Below, one piece after another: positions 46,753 through 58,102 of a DNA stretch of 64,000 nucleotides; the stretch's first letter is position 1; each line of letters opens with the position of its first letter. The DNA is taken from the NCBI GenBank assembly GCA_030544215.1, contig JARZZO010000013.1:39195196-39259195 (forward strand), written 5' to 3'. Both the position numbers and the translations under genes were made by a program. The stretch is from Zantedeschia hybrid cultivar (Eukaryota; Streptophyta; Magnoliopsida; Alismatales; Araceae). Below the pieces are notes generated by a model. The model ran no database searches. It saw only the letters and a list, made by a program, of their open reading frames with translations, and had not been told where the DNA came from.

Positions 46753-48625
46753 ATGGAGGAACTGGGAGGAGATGAGTACTCCCTGTATTGGGAAGCTCAG
46801 ACGTTTCTCAAGGCTGCGGAGTTCGATTGGTGAGCAGGACTCAACACGACCTATATAACCAAAGTACTCCACCTCGCATTACTGTTTTCTTCTAATAAGA
46901 AGTTTTTTCTGCGTTTGTGTGTCGGTTATTAGCTTAGAGGATTTCGATTGGAGCAGTCTGATCATACCGGATGAGGGCATCTCCAGCCACCAAGACTCGA
47001 ACTCCCCGGAGGGAAGTACTACTACTTCTTCCGAAGCAGCGAAGAACGCCATCACGGAGAGGAACAGGAGGAGGAAACTGGATGAGAAGCTCTACAACTT
47101 GAGAAGCGTGGTGCCCAACATCACCAAGGTAGCATGTACAAACATGAGAGAGAGAGAGAGAAGGCTGGCTGACATCAACTTCTTTCTATGTGGACGTTAA
47201 CTCGATGGGCTTGTTAATTTGTTGCCGTGTTTAGATGGATAAGGTATCCATCCTTAAGGACGCGATCAACTACATCGAGAAGCTGCAGGAGGAAGAGAAG
47301 ACGATTTTGGCGGAGATGACGGCTACAACCGGCGAAGAGGCGATACCAACCTTCGAACAGAACTCCTGGTCGTCCCAAGAGAGAAGTAAGAAGAGGAGGA
47401 AGGTGGTGCCACGAAGTGAATCCATGGAGCCCCCCATAGAAGTCACCTCCGTGAGACACAAAGCTTCCGCTTAGAATATATATATCTTGTGTCGTCTGTT
47501 CTTTCTTCCGACTTGTTACGAGGGCCGTGCAGTCCCAGGCATGGCTCTGAGACGGTTGTGTTTTGCTAAATAAGTACTTGGTTTTGCTGTTGGGATGTGC
47601 GTGCAGCTGCAGGTGAGCGAGGTGGGAGAGATGGCCTCGCTTGTGAGCATAACATGCCGGAAGAGAAGGGGCACCGTTGCCAAGCTTTGCGAAGTCCTCG
47701 ACACTCTTGGACTCAAGATCATCTCTGGCAATATCACTTCCTTGTCTGGACAGCTTCTGCACAACCTGCTCGTTGAGGTGCTCGTATCTATTTGTTTTAG
47801 GAACGAACATGCAAATGTTTAGACAATTAGCTGGTTAAACTTTGCTTAAAGAGCATGTAGTAGAGTAGTAGTTAAAAAGTGGCACTGTATATTTTATAAA
47901 GCTTTCCCTTGAATAGACACCTCTTTATTCAAGAGAGGTCTTGAACAAGATGGCCTACTGGTATTCAGATTTATTCACTTTGATTGCTTTGATCACTTGG
48001 GTTGGAGTAACTTAAGTTTTATATATACTCTAATTAGAGTAAGTACAAATGATATCTATTTTTATATATTTCATTTTCATTTATTTTCCTTGTTTATGAT
48101 AGACTAGTAATGCCGTTTTTTTTTTATTGTTGGTCTTAGGTAATTCTGTTTCAAAGCTAAAGATGGCTTATTCAGACATAAATCAACCCACATACTAATA
48201 TCTAGATGACCAATCCGTGAATCAAATCAAAGAGCGTCTCACGATCATACGGTTTTCAAAAGAGTGAGGTTCCTCGCAGTACGGGTTTAAATTGAACTCA
48301 ATCAGTACAGAAAGGGAAGGAGGAAGTCTTTCACAAATTCCTCCTCAAAAATGAGAAAAGTATCATATGATGTTTTTTTTTGAAACACTTCTCTCTCTTT
48401 ATTGACTGAGTTCAATCTAACACTAAATGTAGAGGATCTTTATTCTTTTCAAAATTGAGATCTTCGGCATCTCTTATGCCCGAGTTTTATTATTTAACCG
48501 CCTTTGATCCGTGCTGCCACACATGAAAAAAAAAATGCTGATTAATTTCTCATGTTCAGGCAGACGAAATCGAGAAGACTCAGCTGAAGAAGAAGATTGA
48601 AATGGCGATTAATTTCAAGGCTTGA
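46753..48625 (+). CDS. bHLH transcription factor, bHLH35/bHLH27-like, copy 2
   Basis: Exons 46753-46829, 46933-47128, 47235-47450, 47607-47777 and 48560-48625 have exactly the same lengths as copy 1 and encode 241 residues. All introns are GT-AG. Basic region KNAITERNRRRKLDEKL, helix-loop-helix and C-terminal ACT-like domain are intact. Residues that copy 1 has changed (Lys after RRR, Thr in SITC, Lys in AKLCEV) keep the state usual in the family, so this copy looks the more constrained. It lacks the 128-bp upstream insertion of copy 1 but has a MITE in intron 4. The protein is expected to be nuclear and to bind E-boxes as a dimer. Targets cannot be told from sequence. Confidence 0.93.
48262..48445. 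mobile_element. 184-bp Mutator-like MITE in intron 4 of bHLH copy 2
   Basis: Flanked by a perfect 9-bp duplication TTTTCAAAA (48253-48261 and 48446-48454). The inverted ends GAGTGAGGTTCCTCGC and GTAGAGGATCTTTATTC are imperfect. Intron 4 of copy 1 has the unoccupied site TTTTCGAAA near 30655. Same family as 25692. Confidence 0.88.
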
Positions 48626-49930
48626 TGCTCCATGAAGTTGCAATATGGTTTTCAGATGATGACGTGAGAAGCTAAAGCATTTGGAAGGACTGTGTTATTG
48701 TCACCCCACCTCATCTCCCCCACCCACAAGTTCTTATCCATGTACATTCGTGGCAACCTCTCAATTTGTGGTTTCCTCAGCTGCCATGTTCTACTCCATC
48801 TTTTTCCGTGTGAGAGACATATCAATATTTATACAATTTCGTTTATTTTTTTAGGGTTTTATGTGGATGCATGGCATTCCTTCTTAAGAAGCTTATGGGT
48901 TTTGTCTGAACACCTAGATATGATTCACCAAAACTGCATGGCGAGCTTTCTCTTATTCACTTGTGGTGAAAATTAGTGTAATCAGTTCGTAACCTGATGA
49001 TTATATTTACACTAATCATTAAGAATTCTAATCTTCTAAGTATACTCTTGAATTAGACTCGGTCAGTGCAAAGAAGAAGGAAAATATATGAAAAAAAACT
49101 CCTCAGAGAACGAGAGAAACCCTGCGTGAGAATTTTTTTTAAAAAATCTCTCCTCTCTTTGAATTCAATCTAAAGTTATACTTAGAGGATCCCTTCTCAT
49201 CATTAAGTATAACATTTTTCATAACGTGTTACATAAATTAGCGACGCCAAAAACAGTTTGTAAAGACAATGTTCTTAAATCATTTTGCATCATTATTCAG
49301 ATTTTTTTTTTTTTTGGTCAAAGGGAAAAGATGAATATATTAGATAACTAACTCAGTGCCATACAAAAGCACCATTATTCAAATTCTTATGCTTCCAAAG
49401 AAGATGTAGTTGTATTTATAACATTGGATCTTAACTTTTACATTTTCCCAGGAGCAATCCGGACTTTGCAGATACACCAAAACTACACCCATTTTCAGAA
49501 AATTTTTTATTCTTGTCCTAATAAAGCAAGTGACCGGTTTGGTTATTATACAGTATTTTCCAAAACTCTGTCCTATATAGCAAATGAGCCAAGAGTTAGA
49601 TAGGTTAGTCTTGTTTCCGAAGCTTTTTGGGAACGTTTGATATGTTTGTGAAACTGGGGCTCGGATTATTAGGTGATGGACAAGCCTCCCTGTCTGCCCG
49701 AGTTCGTGGGGTCCATACTAGAATGGCCTTGCTATTGTCAACACGTCCACATTTGTTCCCCGACAGGTCAAGTTCTTTTAATCTCTATCACTGGTCCAAG
49801 CTTTTAAAACTGATAAAAAACAAAGTGCACTCAAACTTTTTTTTTTTAGAAATATTTGCTTGGCCTTATGGGAAAGAGTATCTAATTTGGTATTTAAACT
49901 AATAACCCTTTCTTAGTTAAATTTATTTTC
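48626..49930. other. No further gene; 3' flank of bHLH copy 2
   Basis: Homologous to 30871-32140. It contains the old shared MITE (about 49055-49205) and a small extra piece near 49300-49375 beginning with a T-run (TTTTTTTTTTTTTGGTCAAAG) that is absent from unit 1, possibly a truncated retroposon on the minus strand. Confidence 0.5.
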
Positions 49931-49959
49931 TATACTATCGTGATATAATTTCACCTTCT

Positions 49960-50170
49960 TCATATAATCCTTCCGAATTCGAAGGCCACACAACAAGGAA
50001 AAATATTCTCTCCAGAGATTCGCCACCGACAGGGACCACTTAAGCATGAGTCCCCATGAATTCGATAGACATATCTCTCCTCCTACATAACTCTTAAGAG
50101 ATGAGATTTAAACTCATCACCTTCATCGTACAAGAGAGGTCTAACATGGCTGAGCTATAACTCTTTGTTG
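49960..50170 (-). mobile_element. tRNA-derived SINE-like element, partner of 36010
   Basis: On the minus strand it starts GAGTTATAGCTCAGCCATGTT (A-box like TAGCTCAGCC), then GGTGATGAGTTTAAATCTC (B-box like). The body matches the 36010 element. Located at the equivalent place in unit 2. Confidence 0.65.
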
Positions 50171-52830
50171 AGAGGCTGACAAGTTGAGATAAAATAGTTG
50201 ATTAGACTGAATGATTGGCTTTGACAAGGGATAATGACAGGTGGGCCAATTGAACACCCAAGCCGATCGATGAGTGGGCCATGTGCCGTTAGTAGGAGGG
50301 TCGACCTATGAGGTGCTTTGGTGTTTCGGATCTAGACCAAGAGGCATATGGGTCAATCTTTTTCCTTTTTTATGGGCCATTTTTTATCTTTTTTCTTTCA
50401 AGTGTCCATCCAAAGATTAAATGGTGCCAATGTTGAACTTGGGTGATTCCCAAGTTCACTATTTTTTTTTTTTTTTAAAAAAGTAGTCAATATCAACCAT
50501 CTGGTTTTAAAATCAGATAGCCATGGACGAATAAGACTGACTGAGTCGGTCAGCCAACTAGATTCAAGGGTTCTTCATGCCTGCAATTTCTACGTGTCAA
50601 CGGAAGGTTGGGGATTGTGGAAGTCTCCTCTAATCCACACCACCAGCATCTAACTCGATCTTTAGTCGACTATTCCCACATGCCGCAAGGTTTTCCATCA
50701 CCTACCTATCATAGTAATGGACTCATTGAATTGATGAGATTCATACAAATGTCCACAACTTTTATAAATGTAAGAGGGATCACATTAGGTGACTAATAAT
50801 AATGATTATATCGGTAAATCTATTGACAGAAGTTATCAACTTCAGTTCAATACAATCCATCTAAATTGACGTCGCCAATGTTAACAACAGTTGCCCTTTT
50901 GTAAAGCGCTCATGACTTGAACCTAATTAGTTTTCTTCCTGATTGGGATAGTATTGTTATTGTATACCAGCGGCTGCCAGACACGTGGTTCTCAACGGTG
51001 GATCTGGTCCCCCGTTGTGTGGGCCCTCATAATTCATCCGCGTGCCGCAATTGGATGTGAACCATGCTGATGTCATCAGCATGACGCTAGACAGACTCCT
51101 CACCTCCCCTCGGCAGAACCCACACATAACGGCTGCAAACAATAACAGTTTAAGTTGATTCAATTTATTAAACCAAATAAACAAGTTTTAAAAAAAAATT
51201 GAGTTCAATTCATCAAACGAGCCAAAGCTTAACAACTCGATTATATTTGTAAACAAACTCATTTGAGTACTTGTTAAGAATTATTCTAATACTCATAAAA
51301 AACTCATTTGAGTACTCATTAAGATTTCTTTGAAATAAGCATTTTAATATTATTTTCAAAAATTTGATAAGATATTTAACATCTTATTGAGTTTTCTATC
51401 AAATAACTAGATGTACAGACAACTTAATACTCATCATCGTTTGACTTGACTTTATAAATTTAAATTATAATATATATATATATATATCATAAATTCATTA
51501 GACTCACGAGGTATTCAATATTTGGCTCAAACTTGTTTAACATCAAAATGTGTCAAGTTTGAACAACTATCATAAATACTCTACTGGAACTCCAACTGGA
51601 TTAAATCTTTTGCACTCCCACCACACATTTTTATCATCACATCAACAATGTGGGAGACATGGTAGGAGAAAGAGACACCTCCACTTCAATGCCATCACTA
51701 CATTTCAATAGTGACCCCGTGGCCCTGACCGGCACCGGAGGACACTGTTTTAATTTACTACGGACAAGCTATCTAAGTCGGGAAGCTGGCCGTGCCCACC
51801 GGCCCAGCCCACGGTCCATTTGCAGTGTAGATTAATGTGTATAATATATATGTATGAATTGAATAAATAATATTATTAAAATATACAAATTAGTCTAATA
51901 CTCATATTTATGTAGATTAATGTGTATAATATATATGTATGAATTGAATAAATAATATTATTAACATAAACATTGTATATATTATGCAAATTCAATGTTT
52001 CTCTTTATATTTAACCTCAATCAAGACTTTTGGACATTCAAACTTAGGTTTGGCAAAATCCGAGCTAGGCCCATTAATAAAATCACTCTTAAAATCGTGG
52101 CCTAAACCTAAATAAAAAATAAAATAGATTAAATTTTGATACTTACTCACTTGATAAAAATCAGATTAACCAATCTATCGGGCTCTGGATGCCCACTGAT
52201 AGCCCCATCTCGATGTTTTCAAGCTGTTTCTTCCATCTCATTATATATGGACTCAATAGTTTTAAACTTTACCTTATCATTCTGAACCACTTAATAAAAA
52301 TTGCATACCATATTATTGAAATCCCCCCGGATGCTACGGCAACTGTGAAGTGTGAACTGCGTCTAATGTGTTTATGTTACTTTTGCACGTGATGAACTCG
52401 TGACAAACCAGCCAGTTACTTCTCGACTTATTTCATTATTTTTGTTATAAATATTTAACTAAAAATCGAATGGTACCAACTGAGATGGCCAAGAGCGGCT
52501 CAGCCAATCACGGCCAGAAGAGGGAGACCTCAGTTATCCGTTTTGTCGCCAGTGTCCAGACTCAAGATCAGTGCTAAAAACTGCTAAATTCTAAAAAGTA
52601 GATCTAAAGGTCCATTTGTTTATACGTAAAATATATTCGAATAAAAATATTTTAAAATAATAAATTTACAAGAAAAATAAAAATAACATTTGTTATTTGG
52701 AACCTATTAGAATATTTTCAGCTGCTCTGAAAAAGAACATTACATCTCATTTACATAACATCTTTAAGTTTTGATGATATAATTATAAAATTGTACAGGT
52801 TTATGCTCTAAAAATATAAATAAGTCAATG
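50171..52830. other. No gene recognised
   Basis: Right part of duplication unit 2 to about 51790, then AT-rich DNA. A 52-bp block beginning TAGATTAATGTGTATAAT is repeated at 51829 and 51916. (TA)n lies near 51467-51487. ORFs are short and unconserved. Confidence 0.5.
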
Positions 52831-52839
52831 AATTTATTT

Positions 52840-53030
52840 TTTTTGTCAATTGAGATTTTTGGGGCCACGAAACAAACAGTCATATCACCTTTTTTCAAAA
52901 AAATTTCTTAATTGTTGTGCACGGAATTCTTTCTATTTGGAGTTTAAATCCCTAGATTACGACAGACTCGACCTCCTCACCTCTGAATGGGGCGCCAAGT
53001 GTCCAGACCATTGGACCACGTGACCAAAAA
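52840..53030 (-). mobile_element. tRNA-derived SINE-like element
   Basis: The minus strand reads GGTCACGTGGTCCAATGGTC at its head (A-box region) and GAGGAGGTCGAGTCTG 50 bases later (B-box region). The end toward 52.84 kb has T-rich runs on the plus strand that may be the tail. No target duplication was identified. Confidence 0.55.
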
Positions 53031-53474
53031 AAAAAGCTGTCATTTCATGACCGACCAAGCAGACCTTAAGGTGGTCCGCACCCCCACCGGCTCCACTCAG
53101 TTGAAAGCTTAGTTTTCTCAATTATTTAGTCAATAGTATCACGATGTTATGTCTCTTAATGTTTAGATTATTTTTTTAAAAGAATTCGACTTAGATTTGT
53201 AGAGACATAAAAACAGTAAATCCATTTAGTTCCACATAGACGTTGTGAAAATAGACATGTGTTTATAAGTAAAACACAATCTCTCAACTTAACGAAGACC
53301 TTTTTTTAAGAAAAAGGACAAAACTCTGCCTTCACTCTAGAGATAATATTTTAAAAAAGACAAGCAAATTTTCACGTATCTACAAAGTTTAAAATCATTA
53401 TCTAATTAAATAGCATTGTTAGTTATGTAAAATTATCTTTTTATTAGAAGAAAAAGAACAATACTCGTTGCAAT

Positions 53475-53514
53475 GCCCATGCATTGCAATCCACACAGAT
53501 TGCAAGGCATGGGC
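53475..53514. other. Near-perfect hairpin
   Basis: GCCCATGCATTGCAATC pairs with GATTGCAAGGCATGGGC at 16 of 17 positions around a 6-base loop. It lies just outside the foldback element that follows and may be part of a larger, older inverted structure. Confidence 0.7.
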
Positions 53515-53553
53515 TAGCAGCCTACGATCTAGTCGGATTGGACTGGATCGCAC

Positions 53554-53915
53554 GGTTGTTGTGCAGTCAGTCTGAGTTTGGGAGGCCGGATTTTTATTTT
53601 TTTATTTTTTGTTCAGATTTTTTTAAAAGATTTAAAATGCATGATAAAAAATGAGATGCTACAGTCGTATTGTTCGGGTCGGCTTCCATCCAACTACATA
53701 TTTTTATTCTAAACGAAATTAGTACAAATCTCGATCTACATGTAAAAAATAAAAAACTTTTAAAAAAAAAATTATATACTCGGATCAGGGTCGATCCGAG
53801 GAACCTAGCTGTTTTTCAATTAGACGTTCTAAAAAAATTTAAAAAATCTGAATAAACAATAAAAAAAATGAAAAATTGTCCTCCCTCTCAAACCTAGACG
53901 GGCTGCACAGCAACC
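53554..53915. mobile_element. Foldback MITE
   Basis: The left arm GGTTGTTGTGCAGTCAGTCT and the complement of the right arm GGTTGCTGTGCAGCCCGTCT stay similar for about 80 bp. They run through GTTTGRGAGG, then A/T runs and TTCAGATTTTTT. No clear target duplication was found. Confidence 0.6.
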
Positions 53916-55267
53916 TGCTGACCTATGCATTATAGCAAGTATAGTCGAAGAAAAATACTAAATTTTGTTGGAATTCAAAATCTGATTATATATGCTTACA
54001 GATCAACCGAGCTATCCTTTCCAATAAAAAAAAAAAAGGAAAAAAAAAAGAATGACCCCAGCTGGGAGGTCAGGGAATCACGCCTGTCAATGTCTCAACT
54101 TACAGTACCATTGAAGTGATGATTAACACGGAAGAAAACTCTTGGTAAAAAAACTCACTTACATTCCCATACGATTGATGGCTGCATCGACTTAGGAGAC
54201 AATAGACCGAAGATCTACTTTTGACTTCATCTAGTGCAGCACAGATTGAGAAGCATGGGAATGGTAATTTTTAGTGCCAGAACAAAGGGTCCTTTAATAA
54301 GGGATGTGTTGGGTATAATCGTTCTCACTCACTTCACCAGTCAAATCGGAGATACGTACTAATCAAGTGATCACAAACAAATTATTGAGAGAGGGGAAGA
54401 AAAATAAATACCACAAAGAGATTTTCGTAATCCGAAAATGCAATTACGTCTATGGAATCTAACTCCGTCGTTGCCCACACTATTCTTCAATAAGAACACA
54501 AATACAAAAATGCAACCTCAGAAGGATCTTTTGACATTCTTATATATTTTTTATCTCTAGGACATATTTCTCAAAGTTAAAATAATAACCCTTCAAAATA
54601 AAATCTGAAAATACATTTTTGCTGATCCGCATCGGAGTGATGTCAATATCACTATCAAGTCTTTAGCCCATTGGAACTGTTTAGGATGTCAGCACCCCTC
54701 AAGCCCCCCCTTCCGTTGTTGTCCATGTGACTTGTGGGTTGTTGACAGCCACACTTAGTACCACCACTCTCTACTCTTAGGTTCATCGTGAGCTCAAGGA
54801 TGAGGGGTATAGCCAAGATTTCATAGAACTAAAGGTTGGCTTTATAATAGAATTCAGAAATATATAACAAATATGTAAAGAAAAATGACTCCATTTCAAA
54901 TAATCAATTCATGATTATTAGGACATAAAATATGTAATAACTAAAGGTCTTTCGATTTAGTGTAGAACACTATAAATGTTGCCTCAAAATTGTGGTTTCA
55001 AAATTAATAGATATAAAATCTTTACTCTTTTATTTTATTCTTTTATTCTAATTTCATAAATTTTTAAATTGAAAACTACAATTGAACAAAAGGAGTGCCA
55101 TATGCGTTAACCAATTTTGAAATCAAATAATTTATAGGAGTGCAAAAATAAGAAAAACAATGTACAACACTCTTATGCACTTCAATATAAGAAAAACATT
55201 ATTTTATGACATCTTATGACACTTTACAACATTTTATGCACATCAAACAACCCCTAAATCAAGTATA

Positions 55268-55653
55268 TGTTAGGGATTTAAGAATACCTGAAGCGGAAGA
55301 CATTTTTAAACGAAAGAGGAAGACGACGTCAAAGTCGATCCCCACACGCGCACGTGCCTCGTGAGCACTGCACGAACGCCGGACGAGGAGATGGTGTAAT
55401 CCGAGCATCCTCTCTACTAGTTTCCTCTCTCTATCTCACTTGATGCGTATGGCTTTATGGAGAGTCATAAGCTTCTTATATAGAGAGGAGGGACCAGTCC
55501 CATTTAAGTTTAAATGGATCCCACCCATTATAAGATCCTAATGGACTCCAAATAGGTTAAGCCCAATAACCGTACTCCGTTAACTGGATCCGTATGATGT
55601 GTATTGTGTAACCCATTTAACACAAGTGGACCACAATTAAGTTAAAACGAGCA
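55268..55653 (+). mobile_element. 386-bp solo LTR
   Basis: It starts TGTTAGGGATTTAAG and ends AAAACGAGCA, with GTATA directly on both sides (55263-55267 and 55654-55658). A TATA-like CTTATATAGAGAGG lies at about 55476. The homologous position near 58630 has no insert. Size and ends fit a Ty1/copia LTR; the lineage is not determined. Confidence 0.85.
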
Positions 55654-56072
55654 GTATACAATCATGTTGGATTAAAATGTTTATCAATTTATACTTTATA
55701 CATGCAATAGAAAATCACAAAAGTGGCAACTACTTGTCCCAACTACTAAGAAGGGATTTTTTTAATATTAAGTTTCCAACCTGTTCTAATGGCAGGACAG
55801 GACAGGGCCCCTACCGTGGCTCCCTACTGTGGAGGGCAAGTCGTCTGCACCCCTCCAATCTGGATAACGTAGCAAGGAAGATTTTTCCATTTGACGCCAC
55901 TGGCATCGCAGGAAAATTTCTTCTACATGTGTCAAACTTGAGGCATCCATCACACTAAGGTGAATCTTTTAGGAGCAGTGCAAACCTTAATCTGCAATAC
56001 ATTAAAGACATGAACTTGGCTCTGTGATAAGCTGGCCTCGAAATGTTATTTTTTTTATCAGGGTGGTACAAT

Positions 56073-56691
56073 TAGGGCTGCAACTTTGGGTGGGTCAACT
56101 CAAATCCGAACGAGTCAACCCGATGGTTAGGTCGGGTTGAACACGATCAAGTTAGGGTTGGGTTGGATTAGAGTTGGGGGTTCTTTCAACCCAACCTTAC
56201 ATGGGTTGGGTTGGATTAAGGTTTGCCCAACCCGACCTAATCCGAACATGATATTAATATATATAAATGATAACGTAAATAATTAGAATATACTTTATTA
56301 AAATTTATATCATTGAATACAAATATAATTTATAATATGAACAAGAATGTTCTCAAATAATAACCATGTGTCTACCTTCTTTTTTATTACTTTATTAAGG
56401 TATATACATAAATTTACTTATACCTTTATACACGAAATTTTAGTAGTAAGAAAGAAAAGTAAAAAATATCCATTAAGAATATAATCCGACTCAACCTAAC
56501 CCAACCCGATGAAGTTTGGATTACATGGGTTGGGTTGGGTTGGGTTGGGGCATTGTTAGACGGATTAGGTTAGGGTTGAGGAAGTTGGGTTGGATGGTGG
56601 ATTGGGTTGGGTTAGAGTTGAGGGGTCTCTGACATGAGTTGGGTTAAGGTTGACCCCAACCCGACTTAACCCGACCCGAATTGCAGCCCTA
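56073..56691. mobile_element. 619-bp hAT-type MITE, relative of 44875
   Basis: Terminal inverted repeats TAGGGCTGCAA/TTGCAGCCCTA, with the same GGTTGGGTT-rich subterminal sequence and AT-rich centre as 44875-45485. The flanks GGTACAAT (56065-56072) and GGTATAGT (56692-56699) match at 6 of 8. Confidence 0.9.
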
Positions 56692-56922
56692 GGTATAGTG
56701 GTTACAGCTAAGGGAGCACCAACTCAAAGAGCTAGATTCGAATCATCTGATAAACAAAGATTTTAGCACAAACTTTGCCCAAAAGGCAAATATTTTGCCA
56801 ATTGGCGAGAATTCCACAGGATATAAAATCCGCCCGTCCAAACAACCTAACGAGGGGCGAACTCACGACCTCCCCCTCGCAGGGGGAGAAATGTGTCCAC
56901 TGCGCTACTTGCGCTGGACAGC
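56692..56922. mobile_element. Two SINE-like tRNA heads facing each other
   Basis: On the plus strand, GGTATAGTGGTTACAGCTAAG (A-box region) and AGCTAGATTCGAATCATC (B box) begin at 56692. On the minus strand from 56922, GCGCAAGTAGCGCAGTGGAC and GGTCGTGAGTTCGCCCC form another tRNA-like head. The junction between them is near 56.77 kb. Two different SINE families seem to be inserted head-to-head. Confidence 0.6.
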
Positions 56923-57053
56923 CTCAAAATGTTATTGTGGAATATAAATCTCGCAGTTAAATATAAAATATGAGACAAGTTTGACCACCAAGACATTGTG
57001 AAAAAGCAAAAGGAAGTCCCTCTGCACATGTCAAAACCCAACAAATCTTTTTA

Positions 57054-57235
57054 GGAAAACGGTTTTGTAACTCGTGTATTTGGCTCCACATTTGACACCA
57101 CATACATAGCACACATAGCACAAGTGAGAGTCACAAATTCTACTCATGCATTTGTCGTTCATTCACCTTGAAATTTGTGTTATGTGTGTGGTGTCAAATG
57201 TGGAGTCAAATGCACGAGTTACAAAACTGTTTTCC
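57054..57235. mobile_element. 182-bp Mutator-like MITE with ~60-bp inverted repeats
   Basis: The left GGAAAACGGTTTTGTAACTC and right GAGTTACAAAACTGTTTTCC ends are inverted repeats. Pairing continues for about 60 bp, with GACACCACAYACATA near the inner end. The flanks ATCTTTTTA (57045-57053) and ATATTTTTA (57236-57244) give a 9-bp target duplication with one mismatch. The homologous site near 58965 is unoccupied. Confidence 0.88.
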
Positions 57236-58102
57236 ATATTTTTATTAAGGAAAACAAATAGAGCCCAAGGTTAATTCAAGACTAGAGAGATGATTTGGGT
57301 TCTAAACTTACGAACCTCTCAAATAAAGAATAATCTATTATAGATTATTTCACTTCGTACAAAATAATGTAGTATGTCCAACATGTCGACTTTCATGTCC
57401 ACTGGAAAGCAAACAGACTCAAACATGGAGGGTGGCCAACTGTCCTATGAGACGAGGAAAAGAAGTATTCCTATGACACATTTTTTCTCATGCTCTTTAT
57501 CATAAATGGAAGTTATTGATTATTTGGCATAAGAGTTCGCATTAAATATGTTAGTAGTAAAAATAATTTAGTCAAAAACATCTTTAACAAAACTTATCTC
57601 ATCAAATGAACAAACAGCTCTTATGAATGCAATGAACATGAAGGTAAAAAATAAAATATGATAGTATTCAATTTGTGCGGGGTGCTAGTATTGGGAATTG
57701 GCTGTGGAAAATGTCTCTCTCCTCTGACATATTCGTGATGGAGTGTTGGAAACCTCACAGAGTTATTTGTTTTCACTATTGCCCACCAATTCTCAATGCT
57801 GCAAAAAGACAGCATTAACCCACCACTGACAAAAAATAGCCTCCGATCTCTCACTCATGCGTGGGCAACTTGGGATTTTTCTCCCTTGTGTACAAACAGA
57901 CAAAAGTGAGTTCACTCAATATTCTCCTTATGTTAGATACTGAGGAAATCAGGAGGCATGAGGAGATTGTGTCTAAGGATTATAATCTAGCTTTTTAGAA
58001 TCTACCTACAGATTTTTGCTTTTGTTTTCACTAGATATCATGTCAAGATTTTCATAGAATTTGGAGTCTAAAAATCCACGTAGTAATGTAAACAAACACG
58101 CC

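Larger units (their letters stand above)
41430..51790. repeat. Unit 2 of the large tandem duplication
   Basis: Collinear partner of 26180-38300, with the same landmarks in the same order and strand. It differs by its own insertions (41847, 42009, 42787, 43984, 44875, 45780 and 48262) and by lacking those unique to unit 1, including the 3.5-kb copy B LTR-like repeat. Confidence 0.85.
54749..57640. repeat. Member 1 of a second tandem duplication
   Basis: Homologous pieces: 54749-55262 with 58103-58625, 55654-55790 with 58630-58760, and 56985-57640 with 58915-59400. Shared phrases include TTAGTACCACCACTC and GGTGGCCAACTGTCC. This member has the extra elements at 55268, 56073 and 57054. Confidence 0.8.

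Noticed and set aside
49930..50170. tRNA-like A and B boxes as functional tRNA genes (also 44210-44280 and 56692-56922)
   Set aside because: Cloverleaf stems are not complete and long non-tRNA bodies follow, as in SINEs.
56510..56560. TTGGGTT repeats as an interstitial telomere
   Set aside because: The plant telomere unit is TTTAGGG; these words lie inside a MITE with defined ends and 8-bp duplication.
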